Position numbers and translations under genes: made by a program. Below the pieces are notes generated by a model. That model made no database searches and was not told the origin of the DNA. It worked only from the letters and a program-made list of their open reading frames with translations. Below, one piece after another: positions 34,777 to 44,288 of a stretch of 64,000 nucleotides of DNA. Numbering within the stretch: position 1 is the first letter of the stretch; every line of letters begins with the position of its first letter. The DNA is from Candidatus Gemmiger faecavium (GTDB lineage: Bacteria; Bacillota; Clostridia; Oscillospirales; Ruminococcaceae), in assembly GCA_019114415.1 (NCBI GenBank), contig DXFO01000040.1, positions 1-64,000 on the forward strand, in the 5' to 3' direction.

Positions 34777-35472
34777 ATGCTGGAAGCACTGAAACAACAG
34801 GTCTGTGACGCCAACCGGCAGCTGCCCGCCCTGGGTCTTGTGACCCATACCTGGGGCAATGTCTCGGGCATCGACCGGGAAGCCGGACTGTTTGTCATCA
34901 AGCCGTCGGGCGTGGAATACGATGACCTGACCCCGGAAAGCATGGTGGTCCTGGATATGGACGGCAACCGGGTGGAAGGGACCCTCAATCCCTCCTCCGA
35001 CACCAAGACCCATCTGGAACTGTACCGGGCTTTCCCGGCCATCGGGGCCATCGTGCATACCCACAGCACCTTTGCCACATCCTGGGCCCAGGCCGGGCGG
35101 GACATTCCCTGCTTCGGCACCACCCAGGCGGACTACTTTTACGGTTCGGTCCCCTGCGCCCGGGCGCTGACCCAGGCAGAGCTGGACCTGGACTATGAAA
35201 AGAGCACCGGCCTTGTCATTGCCGAGCTGTTCCGGGAACAGGGCCTCGACCCTGCCGCCGTGCCGGGGGCGCTCTGCCGCTGCCACGGTCCCTTTGCCTG
35301 GGGCAAGGACCCGGCGCAGGCCGTCTACCATGCCTCGGTGATGGAGGAGTGTGCCAAAATGGCGCTTTACACCCTCCAGCTGGACCCGGCCGCCCGGCCG
35401 GTCCCCCAGTATCTGCTGGACAAACATTACTTCCGCAAGCACGGGCCGGGGGCCTACTACGGCCAGAACTGA
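34777..35472 (+). CDS. araD: L-ribulose-5-phosphate 4-epimerase
   Basis: A 231-residue class II aldolase-family enzyme, the usual AraD length. TWGNVSGIDRE, KPSGVEYDDL, SSDTKTHLELYR and IVHTHSTFAT (zinc histidines) are all present, as is the C-terminal HYFRKHGPGAYYGQ that separates AraD from fuculose aldolases. It converts L-ribulose 5-phosphate to D-xylulose 5-phosphate in pentose use. GGAGG precedes the ATG. No other arabinose gene is nearby. Confidence 0.94.
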   Translation: MLEALKQQVCDANRQLPALGLVTHTWGNVSGIDREAGLFVIKPSGVEYDDLTPESMVVLDMDGNRVEGTLNPSSDTKTHLELYRAFPAIGAIVHTHSTFATSWAQAGRDIPCFGTTQADYFYGSVPCARALTQAELDLDYEKSTGLVIAELFREQGLDPAAVPGALCRCHGPFAWGKDPAQAVYHASVMEECAKMALYTLQLDPAARPVPQYLLDKHYFRKHGPGAYYGQN

Positions 35473-35503
35473 CCCGCGCTGCCATGATAACGACCGAAAA
35501 TCG

Positions 35504-35690
35504 CCGCAAGGTGCCCGGGGCCTGAGCCAGGCCGGCCGGGAGAATAGGGAAGCGGGTGCAAAGCCCGCGCGGGACCGCCGCCGTAAGGGAGCAGCCCCGG
35601 CCAACACAGCCACTGTGCGCGGGGAACATCCCTGCGGGCGGGAAGGCGGGCCGGGACGCCGATGCCCGAGCCGGAAGACCTGCCCTGCGG
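35504..35690 (+). promoter_or_regulatory. Cobalamin (B12) riboswitch
   Basis: The conserved core is clear: GGGAAGCGGGTGCAAAGCCC (from 35537), then the paired CCGC arms with GTAAGGGAGC, the B12 box GCCACTG at 35609-35615, and GCCGGAAGACCTGCC near the 3' end. The closing helix pairs CCGCA plus AGGT (35504-35512) with ACCT plus TGCGG (35678-35690). Bound adenosylcobalamin should favour the downstream terminator and shut the cobalamin operon. Confidence 0.95.
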
Positions 35691-35803
35691 TGCATACTGC
35701 CGGAAAATCGGGCAGAAACCGCGCCGCGGACGGACAAAACGCAGGCACGGCACGCATGCTGCGGACGGGGATTTCTGTGCCCCTCCGCCAGACCATGCAT
35801 CCC

Positions 35804-35842
35804 GGCCCTTTTCCGCAAATCCGGCGGAAAGGGGCCTTTTTT
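35804..35842 (+). terminator. Riboswitch-controlled terminator before cbiK
   Basis: A 13-bp stem with one G-T wobble (35804-35816 with 35824-35836) is followed by six T (35837-35842). It lies 112 bases behind the riboswitch and 40 bases before the cbiK start, the usual place for a transcription-terminating expression platform. The 411-base gap 35473-35883 is thus fully used by the riboswitch and this terminator. Confidence 0.93.
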
Positions 35843-35883
35843 CTGCCCACTTTCCCTCGATCTGACAGGAGGTTTCCCAACCC

Positions 35884-36645
35884 ATGAAACAGGCGCTTTT
35901 GCTGGTCAGCTTCGGCACCGCGGCCCCCGGCGCGCAAAACAGCATCACGGCGGTGGAAAACGCCCTCATTGCCGCGGCCCCCGGCCGGGCGGTGTTCCGG
36001 GCCTACACCAGCCCCACCATCCGGCGCATCCTCGCCCGGCGGGGCGTGGAGATCCCCGACCTGACCACGGCGCTGGAGACTCTGGCCGCCGAAGGCTACG
36101 AGGATGTGGCCCTCCAGCCCACCCACGTCATCCCCGGCTTTGAGTACGACCGCATCCGGGCCGAGGCGGAGCGCTTTGCCCCAAAATTTACCCACCTGCG
36201 GCTGGGCACGCCCCTTCTCTATGATGTGGCGGACGTCACCGAGCTGGCGGAGCATGCGGCACAGTGCTGGCTGCCGGAGGAAGGCGCTCTGGTCCTGCTG
36301 GGCCACGGCACCGAGCACCGGGCCGATCTGATCTATCCGGCCCTGGCCGGGGCGCTGCGCTGCGCCGGGGCGGACAATGCTCTGGTGGGCACGGTGGAGG
36401 GCTGGCCCGGCTTTGACAGGGTGCTCTCCATGCTGCGCCGGGGCGGCTGGCAGAAGGTCTGCCTGCGCCCTCTGCTGCTGACTGCCGGGGAGCACGCCCG
36501 CAACGACATGGCAGGGGACCACCCCGACAGCTGGAAGAGCCGCCTAGAAGCCGCTGGTTTTACCGTGGATTGCTGCCTGGAGGGCATGGGCAGCGATGAG
36601 GCGGTGCAGCAAATGTACTGCCGCCACCTGCGGGCCATTCTGTGA
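35884..36645 (+). CDS. cbiK: Sirohydrochlorin cobaltochelatase
   Basis: A 253-residue class II chelatase that inserts cobalt into sirohydrochlorin, the entry step of the anaerobic cobalamin path. The metal-binding histidines lie in GHGTEH (near 140) and GEHARND (near 200). It starts LLLVSFGTAAPGA, typical of CbiK rather than CbiX. CAGGAGG precedes the ATG. No signal peptide is present, unlike some periplasmic CbiK. First gene behind the riboswitch. Confidence 0.95.
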   Translation: MKQALLLVSFGTAAPGAQNSITAVENALIAAAPGRAVFRAYTSPTIRRILARRGVEIPDLTTALETLAAEGYEDVALQPTHVIPGFEYDRIRAEAERFAPKFTHLRLGTPLLYDVADVTELAEHAAQCWLPEEGALVLLGHGTEHRADLIYPALAGALRCAGADNALVGTVEGWPGFDRVLSMLRRGGWQKVCLRPLLLTAGEHARNDMAGDHPDSWKSRLEAAGFTVDCCLEGMGSDEAVQQMYCRHLRAIL

Positions 36646-36674
36646 CGTTTTTCAGGAAAGGAGGGGCCAGCCCC

Positions 36675-37802
36675 GTGTTTGAACATTACATCCAGTCGGG
36701 CGGGCGGCAGCTGCGCTGCGGCTACACCACCGGAACCTGCGCGGCTCTGGCGGCCTGGGGGGTGGTTACTCTGCTGCTGACCGGGCGCGCCCCGGCTCAG
36801 GCATCCCTCCTTACTCCCAAGGGCCTGCAAGTTACCGTACCCCTGCTGGACTGCCGAACCGACGGCCGCACCGCCCAATGTTCCGTGGCCAAGGATGCCG
36901 GGGACGACGCCGACGTGACCGACGGCATGCCCATCACCGCCACGGTGGAAAGGACCGACACCCCCGGCATCTCCATCGACGGTGGGGAGGGGGTCGGCCG
37001 GGTAACACTGCCCGGCCTGGACCAACCTGTGGGGGCTGCCGCCATCAATTCGGTGCCCCGCAAAATGATCGCCGAGGCCGCCGGCCGCGCCGCCCGGGAT
37101 GCCGGGTATGCCGGCGGGCTGAAAGTGGTCATCTCGGTGGCCGGGGGCGAGCAGGCCGCGGCAAAAACCTTTAACCCCCGGCTGGGCATTGTGGGGGGCA
37201 TCTCCATTCTGGGGACCTCCGGCATTGTGGAGCCTATGAGCGAGCAGGCTCTTATTGACACCATCGCTCTGGAACTGCGCCAGGCCGCCGCAAAAGGGGC
37301 AAAACGGGTCATTCTGACCCCCGGCAACTACGGCATGGACTTTTTGCAGGTCCAGGGGATGGACCGGCTGGCCCCGGTGGTCAAGTGCTCCAACTACATC
37401 GGGGACGCCCTGGACGCCGCCAGAGCCGCAGGCTTTGGGGAAATTTTGCTGGTGGGCCACGCGGGCAAACTGGTCAAGCTGGCAGCGGGGGTCATGAACA
37501 CTCATAGCCGGGTGGCCGATGCCCGGGCAGAGATCTTCTGCGCCCATGCGGCCCTCTGCGGCGGGGATGGAACCCTCTGCCGCGCCCTCATGGCAGCCCC
37601 CACCAGCGATGCCTGCCTGGACCTGCTGGACGCTGCAAATCTGCGGCAGCCGGTCATGGAGAGCATCCTTACAGCGATCGATACAAAACTCACCGCCCGC
37701 CTTTGTGCAGACTGCCGGGCCGGGGCGGTGCTGTTCACCAATCAACACGGACTTTTGGGTCAGACCCAACAGGCAAAGGAGATTTTGAAGGCATGGCAAT
37801 AA
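36675..37802 (+). CDS. cbiD: Cobalt-precorrin-5B (C1)-methyltransferase
   Basis: A 375-residue CbiD. The start FEHYIQSGGRQLRCGYTTGTCA is the family N-terminus, SIDGGEGVGRVT and NYGMDFLQVQG are further blocks. It methylates C1 of the corrin ring with SAM. The GTG at 36675 is chosen: AAAGGAGGGG lies 8 bases upstream and homology starts there, although the frame stays open to 36642. It overlaps cbiL by ten bases. Confidence 0.94.
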   Translation: MFEHYIQSGGRQLRCGYTTGTCAALAAWGVVTLLLTGRAPAQASLLTPKGLQVTVPLLDCRTDGRTAQCSVAKDAGDDADVTDGMPITATVERTDTPGISIDGGEGVGRVTLPGLDQPVGAAAINSVPRKMIAEAAGRAARDAGYAGGLKVVISVAGGEQAAAKTFNPRLGIVGGISILGTSGIVEPMSEQALIDTIALELRQAAAKGAKRVILTPGNYGMDFLQVQGMDRLAPVVKCSNYIGDALDAARAAGFGEILLVGHAGKLVKLAAGVMNTHSRVADARAEIFCAHAALCGGDGTLCRALMAAPTSDACLDLLDAANLRQPVMESILTAIDTKLTARLCADCRAGAVLFTNQHGLLGQTQQAKEILKAWQ

Positions 37803-38482
37803 CTGGCGTTTTTTACGGCGTGGGCATCGGCCCCGGCGACCCCGAACTCATCACCGTCAAGGCGGTGCGCATCCTGCAGCGCTGCCCGGTCATCGCCGCG
37901 CCGCGCACCGCAAACGGCAATATGCTGGCGCTGGATATTGCCCGGCAGGCCGTGGACCTGGAGGGGAAAACCATTCTGCCACTGGACTTCACCATGGCCC
38001 CCGACCCCGTCGACCGGCAGGGCGCCCACCGCGCTGCCGCCCAGGCCATCGCCCGGGAACTGGCGGCAGGCCGGGATGTGGCCATGCTCAACCTGGGGGA
38101 TGTGGCCCTGTTTTCCACCTTCGGCCACCTGAAAAAGCGACTGACCGCGAAAGGGTTTGACACCGTCATGGTGCCCGGGGTGCCCAGCTTCTGCGCCATC
38201 GCCGCCCGCCTGGGGGAGACCCTCACCGATGGCGACACCCCCCTCCATGTGCTCACCGCCGCCGATGCCGATCTGGACAATGCCCTGCGCCTGCCCGGCA
38301 CGAAAGTTCTGATGAAGAGCGGCCGCACGGCAAAGGTCCGTCAGGCGCTGGAGGAGCAGGAACTTCTCGATCACGCGGCCCTGGTCACCAACTGCGGCCT
38401 GCCCGGAGAAGCCGTCTGCCCCGGCCTGGAGGGCGCTCCCGACCGGGCGGGATATTTCTCCACCATTGTGGTAAAGGAGTGA
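37793..38482 (+). CDS. cbiL: Cobalt-factor II C20-methyltransferase
   Basis: A tetrapyrrole methylase of 229 residues with GVGIGPGDPELITVKAVR at the N-terminus, LNLGDVALFSTF and VMVPGVPSFCAIAARLG, the CbiL/CobI pattern. It adds the C20 methyl group that is later lost with ring contraction. The ATG at 37793 lies inside the end of cbiD with AAAGGAG 11 bases upstream. Confidence 0.94.
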   Translation: MAITGVFYGVGIGPGDPELITVKAVRILQRCPVIAAPRTANGNMLALDIARQAVDLEGKTILPLDFTMAPDPVDRQGAHRAAAQAIARELAAGRDVAMLNLGDVALFSTFGHLKKRLTAKGFDTVMVPGVPSFCAIAARLGETLTDGDTPLHVLTAADADLDNALRLPGTKVLMKSGRTAKVRQALEEQELLDHAALVTNCGLPGEAVCPGLEGAPDRAGYFSTIVVKE

Positions 38483-38487
38483 GGACC

Positions 38488-39243
38488 ATGGTTCATTTTG
38501 TGGGCGCCGGACCCGGTGCGACCGATCTCATCACGGTGCGGGGCGCGGAACTGCTGCGCGCCGCCGACGTAGTCATCTACGCGGGCAGCCTGGTCAACCC
38601 GGCCCTGCTGGGGCTTTGCCGTCCCGGCGCGGCCCTTTACAACAGCGCCGAATTGACCCTGGAACAGGTGCTGGACATTACCCAAAAAGCCGACGCCGCC
38701 GGGCAACAGGTCGTTCGCCTGCACACCGGCGACCCCTGCCTGTACGGGGCCATCCGGGAGCAGATGGACGCTTTGCAAAAGCTGGGCATTTCCTTTGACC
38801 TGACCCCTGGGGTGTCCAGCTTCTGCGGGGCAGCGGCGGCCGCTCAGGCGGAGTACACCCTCCCCGGCGTCAGCCAGACGGTCATCATCACCCGTATGGC
38901 GGGGCGCACACCCGTCCCAGAGCGGGAGAACATTGCATCCCTGGCCGCCCACGGCGCCACTATGGTGATCTTTTTGTCGGCGGGGCTGCTGGACGGATTG
39001 CAGGCGGAACTTCTCAAGGGCGCCTATACCGAACAGACCCCCGCGGCTCTCGTCTACAAGGCCACCTGGCCGGAGGAAAAGGTCCTGCGCTGCCCCTTAG
39101 GCGAACTGGCGGAGACCGGCCGCCGCCATGGCATCAAAAACACGGCCCTGGTTCTGGTGGGAGATTTTCTGGCGGCGGGGTATGACCGCAGCCGCCTGTA
39201 TGACCCGACTTTTACCACCGGCTTCCGGGAGGCATCCCGATGA
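38488..39243 (+). CDS. cbiF: Cobalt-precorrin-4 C11-methyltransferase
   Basis: A 251-residue tetrapyrrole methylase with FVGAGPGATDLITVRGAELL, YAGSLVNPALL, LHTGDPCLYGAIREQM and TPGVSSFCGAAAA, typical of CbiF/CobM. It methylates C11 of cobalt-precorrin-4. AAAGGAG lies 8 bases before the ATG; the end overlaps the cbiG start by four bases. Confidence 0.95.
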   Translation: MVHFVGAGPGATDLITVRGAELLRAADVVIYAGSLVNPALLGLCRPGAALYNSAELTLEQVLDITQKADAAGQQVVRLHTGDPCLYGAIREQMDALQKLGISFDLTPGVSSFCGAAAAAQAEYTLPGVSQTVIITRMAGRTPVPERENIASLAAHGATMVIFLSAGLLDGLQAELLKGAYTEQTPAALVYKATWPEEKVLRCPLGELAETGRRHGIKNTALVLVGDFLAAGYDRSRLYDPTFTTGFREASR

Positions 39244-40244
39244 CCGCCCTGCGGTGCATCGCCTTCACCGAAAAAGGCTTTGCCCTGGCCCGGCGTCTGG
39301 CGGCCGCTCTGGACGGCACCGCCGTGCGCTGCGGCGGGGACATCACCCTGGCGGGCTGGACGGAGGAGGGCTTTGAACAGGCAAAGGCACTGGTCTTTGT
39401 GGGGGCGGCGGGCATCGCGGTGCGGGCCTGTGCGCCGTATCTGAAAGGCAAGGACAAAGACCCGGCGGTGGTGGCGGTGGACGAGTGCGCCCGCTTTGCC
39501 GTGCCGCTGGTGTCGGGGCATCTGGGCGGAGCCAACGACCTTGCCCGGCAGATCGCGGCCCTGTGCGGGGCCCAGGCGGTCATCACCACCGCCACCGATA
39601 CCAACGGTGTTTTCGCGGTGGACAGCTGGGCGGTGCGGCAGGGATGTACCGTCAGCCCGGTAAAAGGCATCAAGGCGGTCAGTGCCAAACTGCTGGCGGG
39701 GGAACCCATCCGCCTGCGCAGCGACTGGCCCATCCCGGGCACGCCCCCGGCGGGGGTCCTGCCTGTGGAGGATGGCCCCTGTGATGTCCATCTCACCCTT
39801 GCCGCCCCGGCGGAGGGGGAGAATGGACCCTTGCGGGTCATCCCCAAAATTTTACTGGCGGGCATTGGCTGCCGCAAAGGCACTCCCATGGCGGACATTG
39901 AGGCCGCTGTGCTGGCAGCTTTGCAAAGGGCGGATGCCGACCCTCTGGCGGTGCGGGGCGTGACTTCCATCGACTGCAAGGGGCAGGAGCCCGGCCTGTT
40001 GGAACTCTGCCGGGTCCATGGGTGGGATTTTACCACCTTCTCCCCGGAGGTCCTGGCAGCCCAGCAGGGCAATTTTTCCGATTCCGAATTTGTGCGCAAA
40101 ACCGTCGGCACCGGCAACGTCTGCGAGCGCAGCGCCGTGGCGGCGGGGGGCACACTGATCTTACAAAAACAGGCGGGAAAGGGCGTCACCGTGGCATTGG
40201 CCCGGCTGCCCTTCTCGCCGGACTGGCGGTGGCAATATGAGTAA
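39240..40244 (+). CDS. cbiG: Cobalt-precorrin 5A hydrolase
   Basis: This 334-residue CbiG opens the delta-lactone of cobalt-precorrin-5A and releases acetaldehyde. Its N-terminal part has FVGAAGIAVRACAPYL and SGHLGGANDLARQIA, the central part carries ATDTNGVFAVDSWA, and the C-terminal part has GIGCRKGTPM with SIDCKGQEPGL. It is a stand-alone CbiG, not fused to CbiH. It overlaps both neighbours by four to eight bases. Confidence 0.95.
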   Translation: MTALRCIAFTEKGFALARRLAAALDGTAVRCGGDITLAGWTEEGFEQAKALVFVGAAGIAVRACAPYLKGKDKDPAVVAVDECARFAVPLVSGHLGGANDLARQIAALCGAQAVITTATDTNGVFAVDSWAVRQGCTVSPVKGIKAVSAKLLAGEPIRLRSDWPIPGTPPAGVLPVEDGPCDVHLTLAAPAEGENGPLRVIPKILLAGIGCRKGTPMADIEAAVLAALQRADADPLAVRGVTSIDCKGQEPGLLELCRVHGWDFTTFSPEVLAAQQGNFSDSEFVRKTVGTGNVCERSAVAAGGTLILQKQAGKGVTVALARLPFSPDWRWQYE

Positions 40245-40971
40245 ACTGTTTGTGGTGGGCCTTGGCCCCGGGGAAGCCTCCCAGCTCACCGGCGCGGCCC
40301 GGGCGGCGCTGGAACAGGCCGACCTGCTGTGCGGCTATACTACCTATATCCAGCTGGCCCGGGCAGTCTGCCCGGACACCCCCACCCTCTCCACCCCCAT
40401 GACGAAGGAAATCGAGCGCTGCCGCATGGCACTGGATGCGGCGTCCAAAGGGCAGACGGTGGCCATGGTGTGCAGCGGTGACGCGGGGGTCTACGGTATG
40501 GCGGGGCCTATTTTGCAGCTGGCCCCGGAATACCCCGGCGTGGACATCGAAGTCATCCCCGGCGTGACGGCAGCCCTCTCGGGGGCGGCGGTGTTGGGGG
40601 TGCCGCTGGCAAACGATTTCTGCGTCATCTCCCTGTCCGACCTGCTCACCCCCTGGCCGGTCATCGAGCGCCGCCTGGACGCGGCAGCCCGGGGGGACTT
40701 TTCCATCTGCCTGTATAACCCCGCTTCCCGGCGGCGCACCGGCCATCTGCGCCGGGCCTGCGACATTTTGCTCCAGACCCGCCGCCCGGATACCGTCTGC
40801 GGCTGGGTGAAAAACATCGGCCGGGAGGGCCAGCAAAGCCGGGTCCTCACCCTGGCCGAGCTGCGGGAGGAGACCCTGGACATGTTCACTACCGTCTTTA
40901 TCGGGTCGGACGCAACGCAGGTAATCGACGGCCGCATGGTCACCCCCAGGGGATACGAGGCCAAACAATGA
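40237..40971 (+). CDS. cbiH: Cobalt-precorrin-3B C17-methyltransferase
   Basis: A 244-residue tetrapyrrole methylase that adds the C17 methyl group and drives ring contraction. VVGLGPGEASQLT, GYTTYIQL, VCSGDAGVYGMAGPI, VIPGVTAALSGAAVLG and YNPASRRRTGHL are the CbiH/CobJ hallmarks. No iron-sulfur extension is present. The start overlaps the end of cbiG by eight bases. Confidence 0.95.
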   Translation: MSKLFVVGLGPGEASQLTGAARAALEQADLLCGYTTYIQLARAVCPDTPTLSTPMTKEIERCRMALDAASKGQTVAMVCSGDAGVYGMAGPILQLAPEYPGVDIEVIPGVTAALSGAAVLGVPLANDFCVISLSDLLTPWPVIERRLDAAARGDFSICLYNPASRRRTGHLRRACDILLQTRRPDTVCGWVKNIGREGQQSRVLTLAELREETLDMFTTVFIGSDATQVIDGRMVTPRGYEAKQ

Positions 40972-41735
40972 GACTGATGATTTTCGGCGGCACCACCGAG
41001 GGCCGTGTGCTGGCCCAGCGGCTGGCGGAGGCGGGGGCACAGGTCACCGTCAGCGTGGCCACCGATATGGGGGCGGAGGAATTGGCGGACATTCCCGGCC
41101 TTACCGTTCTCACCGGACGGCGGGATGCCGTGGCCATGCAGGCGCTTTTGCAGGATTTTGACCTCTGTATCGACGCCACTCACCCCTATGCGGCCGAGGC
41201 CAGTGCCAATATCCGTGCTGCCTGTACCGCCGCCGGGATACCCCTGCGGCGGGCCGCCCGCCCCGCTTCCACCGCCGCAGATGCCGCCTTCACGGCGGAA
41301 AATACGGCGGAAGCGGCGGATTTTCTGACTGGGCAGGAGGGCAATATCCTGCTCACCACCGGCGCCAAGGAACTGCCCGCTTTTGCCGCCCTGGACAAGA
41401 CCCGCCTGTTTGCCCGGGTGCTGCCAACCCATGAGGGCATTTCTGCCTGCGAGGCCCTGGGCATCCCCCACCGCAACATCATCGCCATGCAGGGACCCTT
41501 CGGCACGGCCCTCAACTGCGCGATCATCGAACAGTACCGCATTGCCTGGCTGGTGACCAAGGACGGCGGCCGGGCGGGAGGCTTTGCCGAAAAGCTGGAG
41601 GCCGCCCGCCGTACCGGGACAAAAGTGGTGCTCATCCGTCGCCCTGCCGATGCGGGGGAGGACCCGGAACAGCTTTTGCAGGAGCTTCTGGCCGCTCTGG
41701 CCGACCAAAATCCTGAGAGGAGGACAACCCAATGA
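40968..41735 (+). CDS. cbiJ: Cobalt-precorrin-6A reductase
   Basis: A 255-residue NAD(P)H-dependent reductase that reduces the macrocycle before the last methylations. IFGGTTEGRVLAQRL at the N-terminus, DATHPYAAEASANI near 70 and GPFGTALNCAII near 180 are conserved in CbiJ/CobK. It shares four-base overlaps with cbiH and cbiET. Confidence 0.95.
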   Translation: MRLMIFGGTTEGRVLAQRLAEAGAQVTVSVATDMGAEELADIPGLTVLTGRRDAVAMQALLQDFDLCIDATHPYAAEASANIRAACTAAGIPLRRAARPASTAADAAFTAENTAEAADFLTGQEGNILLTTGAKELPAFAALDKTRLFARVLPTHEGISACEALGIPHRNIIAMQGPFGTALNCAIIEQYRIAWLVTKDGGRAGGFAEKLEAARRTGTKVVLIRRPADAGEDPEQLLQELLAALADQNPERRTTQ

Positions 41736-42928
41736 CTGTGACCCTTGCGGGGATGGGCGGCGGCACCGCCGCCACCATGACGGAGGAACTGCGCCGGGCC
41801 ATGGAGCGCGCCCAGCTGATTGTGGGAGCCCAGCGCCTGCTGGACGCTCTGCCTGCGGACCTTACCGCTGCCAGGGCCGCCGCCGTCGCGCCGGGGGAGA
41901 TCCTCCGCCTGCTCAAGGCTTCGGACTGCAAGGAGGTCCTCGTTCTGTACAGCGGGGACAGTGGGTTTTACTCGGGGGCGCGGGGGTTGCTGGCTCTTTT
42001 GCAGGAGGAACACATCCCCGCCCGGGTATTGCCGGGGCTTTCCAGCGTGCAGCTGCTGGCCGCAAAACTGGGACGCCCCTGGCAGGACTGGAACCTCTGC
42101 TCCGCCCATGGGGTGGACTGCGACCCGGTGGCCGAGGTCTGCACCGCCGGAGGGCCTGTCTGCTTCCTCACCGGAGGGGCAGGAAACAACGCCGCCGACC
42201 TCTGCCGCCGCCTGGCCGATGCCGGTCTTGGAGAACTGCCCGTCACGGTGGGGGAGAACCTCTCCTACCCGGAAGAACGAATCACCACCGGCACCGCCGC
42301 CCAGCTGGCAGAGGAACCGTTTGCCTCCCTGGCCCTGCTGCTGACTGAGACGGTCAAACGCCCCCGCCGCACGCCGGGCATCCCGGATGAAAAGTTCATC
42401 CGGGATAAGACCCCCATGACCAAGCAGGAGGTGCGCTGTGCCGTGCTGTCCAAGCTGGCCCTGCGCCCCGGGGACGTTTGCTGGGACGTGGGCGCCGGAA
42501 CGGGCAGCGTCTCGGTGGAGATGGCCCTTTTTGCCAGAAAAGTTTATGCCGTGGAGCGGGATGCCGACGCTTGTGAGCTGATCGAACAGAACCGGGCGGC
42601 CTTCGGGGCGTGGAACTTGACTTTGGTGCAGGGCTTTGCCCCCGAAGCGTTGAACGGCCTGCCCGCCCCCGACGCCGTCTTTGTGGGGGGCAGCGGGGGA
42701 GAGCTGGGGGCTATTCTGAAGGCCGCCGTAGCCGCCAACCCCAAGGTGCGGCTGTGCGTGTCCGCCATTGCGCTGGAGACGCTGGACGCCGCCCGCCATG
42801 CCTTTGAGGAGCTGGGCATCGACTGGGAAGTCACACAGATTTCAGTAGCCCGGTCCAGAGCCGCGGGCAAGCTCCATCTCATGATGGCCCAGAACCCGGT
42901 CTTTCTCATCTCGGGAGGCGGGGCATGA
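41732..42928 (+). CDS. cbiET: Fused CbiE-CbiT, cobalt-precorrin-6B/7 methyltransferase and decarboxylase
   Basis: A 398-residue bifunctional enzyme (CobL-like). Residues 1 to about 205 are the CbiE methylase (C5), with YSGDSGFYSGA and LPGLSSVQLLAAKLG. From about 215 the CbiT part has a class I SAM fold with WDVGAGTGSVSVEMA near 252, which methylates C15 and removes the C12 acetate carboxyl. Fusion is common in other lineages. The ATG overlaps the cbiJ stop. Confidence 0.94.
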   Translation: MTVTLAGMGGGTAATMTEELRRAMERAQLIVGAQRLLDALPADLTAARAAAVAPGEILRLLKASDCKEVLVLYSGDSGFYSGARGLLALLQEEHIPARVLPGLSSVQLLAAKLGRPWQDWNLCSAHGVDCDPVAEVCTAGGPVCFLTGGAGNNAADLCRRLADAGLGELPVTVGENLSYPEERITTGTAAQLAEEPFASLALLLTETVKRPRRTPGIPDEKFIRDKTPMTKQEVRCAVLSKLALRPGDVCWDVGAGTGSVSVEMALFARKVYAVERDADACELIEQNRAAFGAWNLTLVQGFAPEALNGLPAPDAVFVGGSGGELGAILKAAVAANPKVRLCVSAIALETLDAARHAFEELGIDWEVTQISVARSRAAGKLHLMMAQNPVFLISGGGA

Positions 42929-44286
42929 GGGCGCTGATGCTGGCCGCCATGCAGAGCGGCAGCGGCAAGACCGCCGTGACCTGTGCCCTGCTGGCGGCGG
43001 CACGGCGGCGGGGGCTGGAGGTCCACCCCTTCAAGACGGGCCCCGACTACATTGACCCCATGTTCCACACCCGGGCGGCGGGACGGCCCAGCCGCAACCT
43101 CGACCTGTTCTTGCAGGGGGAGGCGGGCGTCCGCCGCACATTGGCCACTGCGGGGGCCACCGCCGGGGATGGCCTTGCCCTCATCGAGGGGGCCATGGGC
43201 TACTACGACGGTATGGCGGGCGGCACCGACGCCGGGGCCTGGGCGGTGGCGGATGCTCTGGGCATCCCCGCCGTTCTGGTGCTGCGCCCGGCGGGTCAGG
43301 GAGTGACCCTGGCGGCCCAGCTGTACGGTATGCTGCACTTCCGCAGCCCCAGCCACATTGCCGGGGTGCTGTTCAGCGGCTGCAAGGCGTCCCTGGCCGA
43401 CTATCTGGCCCCCATCGTGACAAGGGAGACAGGGCTGCCGGTGCTGGGCACCCTGCCCCCCTGCGACGCCGCAAAATTCGACAGCCGTCACCTGGGCCTG
43501 CAGATCCCCGGGGAGATTGACGGCCTGGACGCCCGCTTTGCCGCCCTGGCCGAGATCTTGGAGCAAAATGCCGACCTGGACAAACTGTTGGCCCTGGCCG
43601 CCGACCTGCCAGTTGAGCAGTCCGGCCAAACGGGGACCCCGAAGCCTACCTGCCGCATTGCCGTGGCCCGGGACGAAGCCTTCTGCTTCACCTACGCCGA
43701 CAACCTGGACGCCCTGCAAAGGGCGGGGGCGGAACTCTGCTTTTTCAGCCCGCTGCACGACGGGGCACTGCCCAAAGACTGCGACGCCCTCTATCTCTGC
43801 GGCGGCTACCCGGAACTCCACACCGGGGCGCTGGCCCGAAACGCCTCCATGCGGCAAGCCGTGCGGCAGGCGGTGACTTCCGGCATGCCTACCGTGGCCG
43901 AGTGCGGAGGTTTTCTCTACCTGGGTCAGGCGCTGGATGATTCCGACGGCAACAGCTTCCCCATGGCGGGAGCGCTGCCGGGGGAGGGCTACCGCACCGA
44001 CCGGCTGCGGCGGTTCGGCTACCTGACCCTGACGGCGGACGCGGACAGCCTGCTTTTCCGCAAGGATGACACGCTGCCCGCCCACGAGTTCCACTACTGG
44101 GAGGCCCGGCAGCCCGGCGGAGGCCTGACCGCCCGCAAACCCGGCCGGGACAAAAGCTGGCAGTGCTGTTTCGCAGGCCCGACCCTCTACGCCGGGTTCC
44201 CGCACCTGCATTTCGGGGGCAGCCTGCCCCTGGCAGAACGCTTTGTGGCGGCGGCTGCCGCCTACCGCCAAAGAAAGGCTGAATAA
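42925..44286 (+). CDS. cbiA: Cobyrinate a,c-diamide synthase
   Basis: A 453-residue ATP- and glutamine-dependent amidase. The N-terminal half has a P-loop (QSGSGKTAV, 10-18), FKTGPDYIDPMFH and EGAMGYYDG; the C-terminal half is a glutamine amidotransferase domain with LCGGYPELH and the nucleophile region VAECGGFLYLG. It makes the a and c side-chain amides. It overlaps cbiET by four bases. Confidence 0.95.
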   Translation: MRALMLAAMQSGSGKTAVTCALLAAARRRGLEVHPFKTGPDYIDPMFHTRAAGRPSRNLDLFLQGEAGVRRTLATAGATAGDGLALIEGAMGYYDGMAGGTDAGAWAVADALGIPAVLVLRPAGQGVTLAAQLYGMLHFRSPSHIAGVLFSGCKASLADYLAPIVTRETGLPVLGTLPPCDAAKFDSRHLGLQIPGEIDGLDARFAALAEILEQNADLDKLLALAADLPVEQSGQTGTPKPTCRIAVARDEAFCFTYADNLDALQRAGAELCFFSPLHDGALPKDCDALYLCGGYPELHTGALARNASMRQAVRQAVTSGMPTVAECGGFLYLGQALDDSDGNSFPMAGALPGEGYRTDRLRRFGYLTLTADADSLLFRKDDTLPAHEFHYWEARQPGGGLTARKPGRDKSWQCCFAGPTLYAGFPHLHFGGSLPLAERFVAAAAAYRQRKAE

Positions 44287-44288
44287 TC

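Noticed and set aside
41732-42928. CbiE-CbiT fusion as an assembly or sequencing error
   Set aside because: The linker is in frame with normal codon use, and such fusions (CobL) are common.
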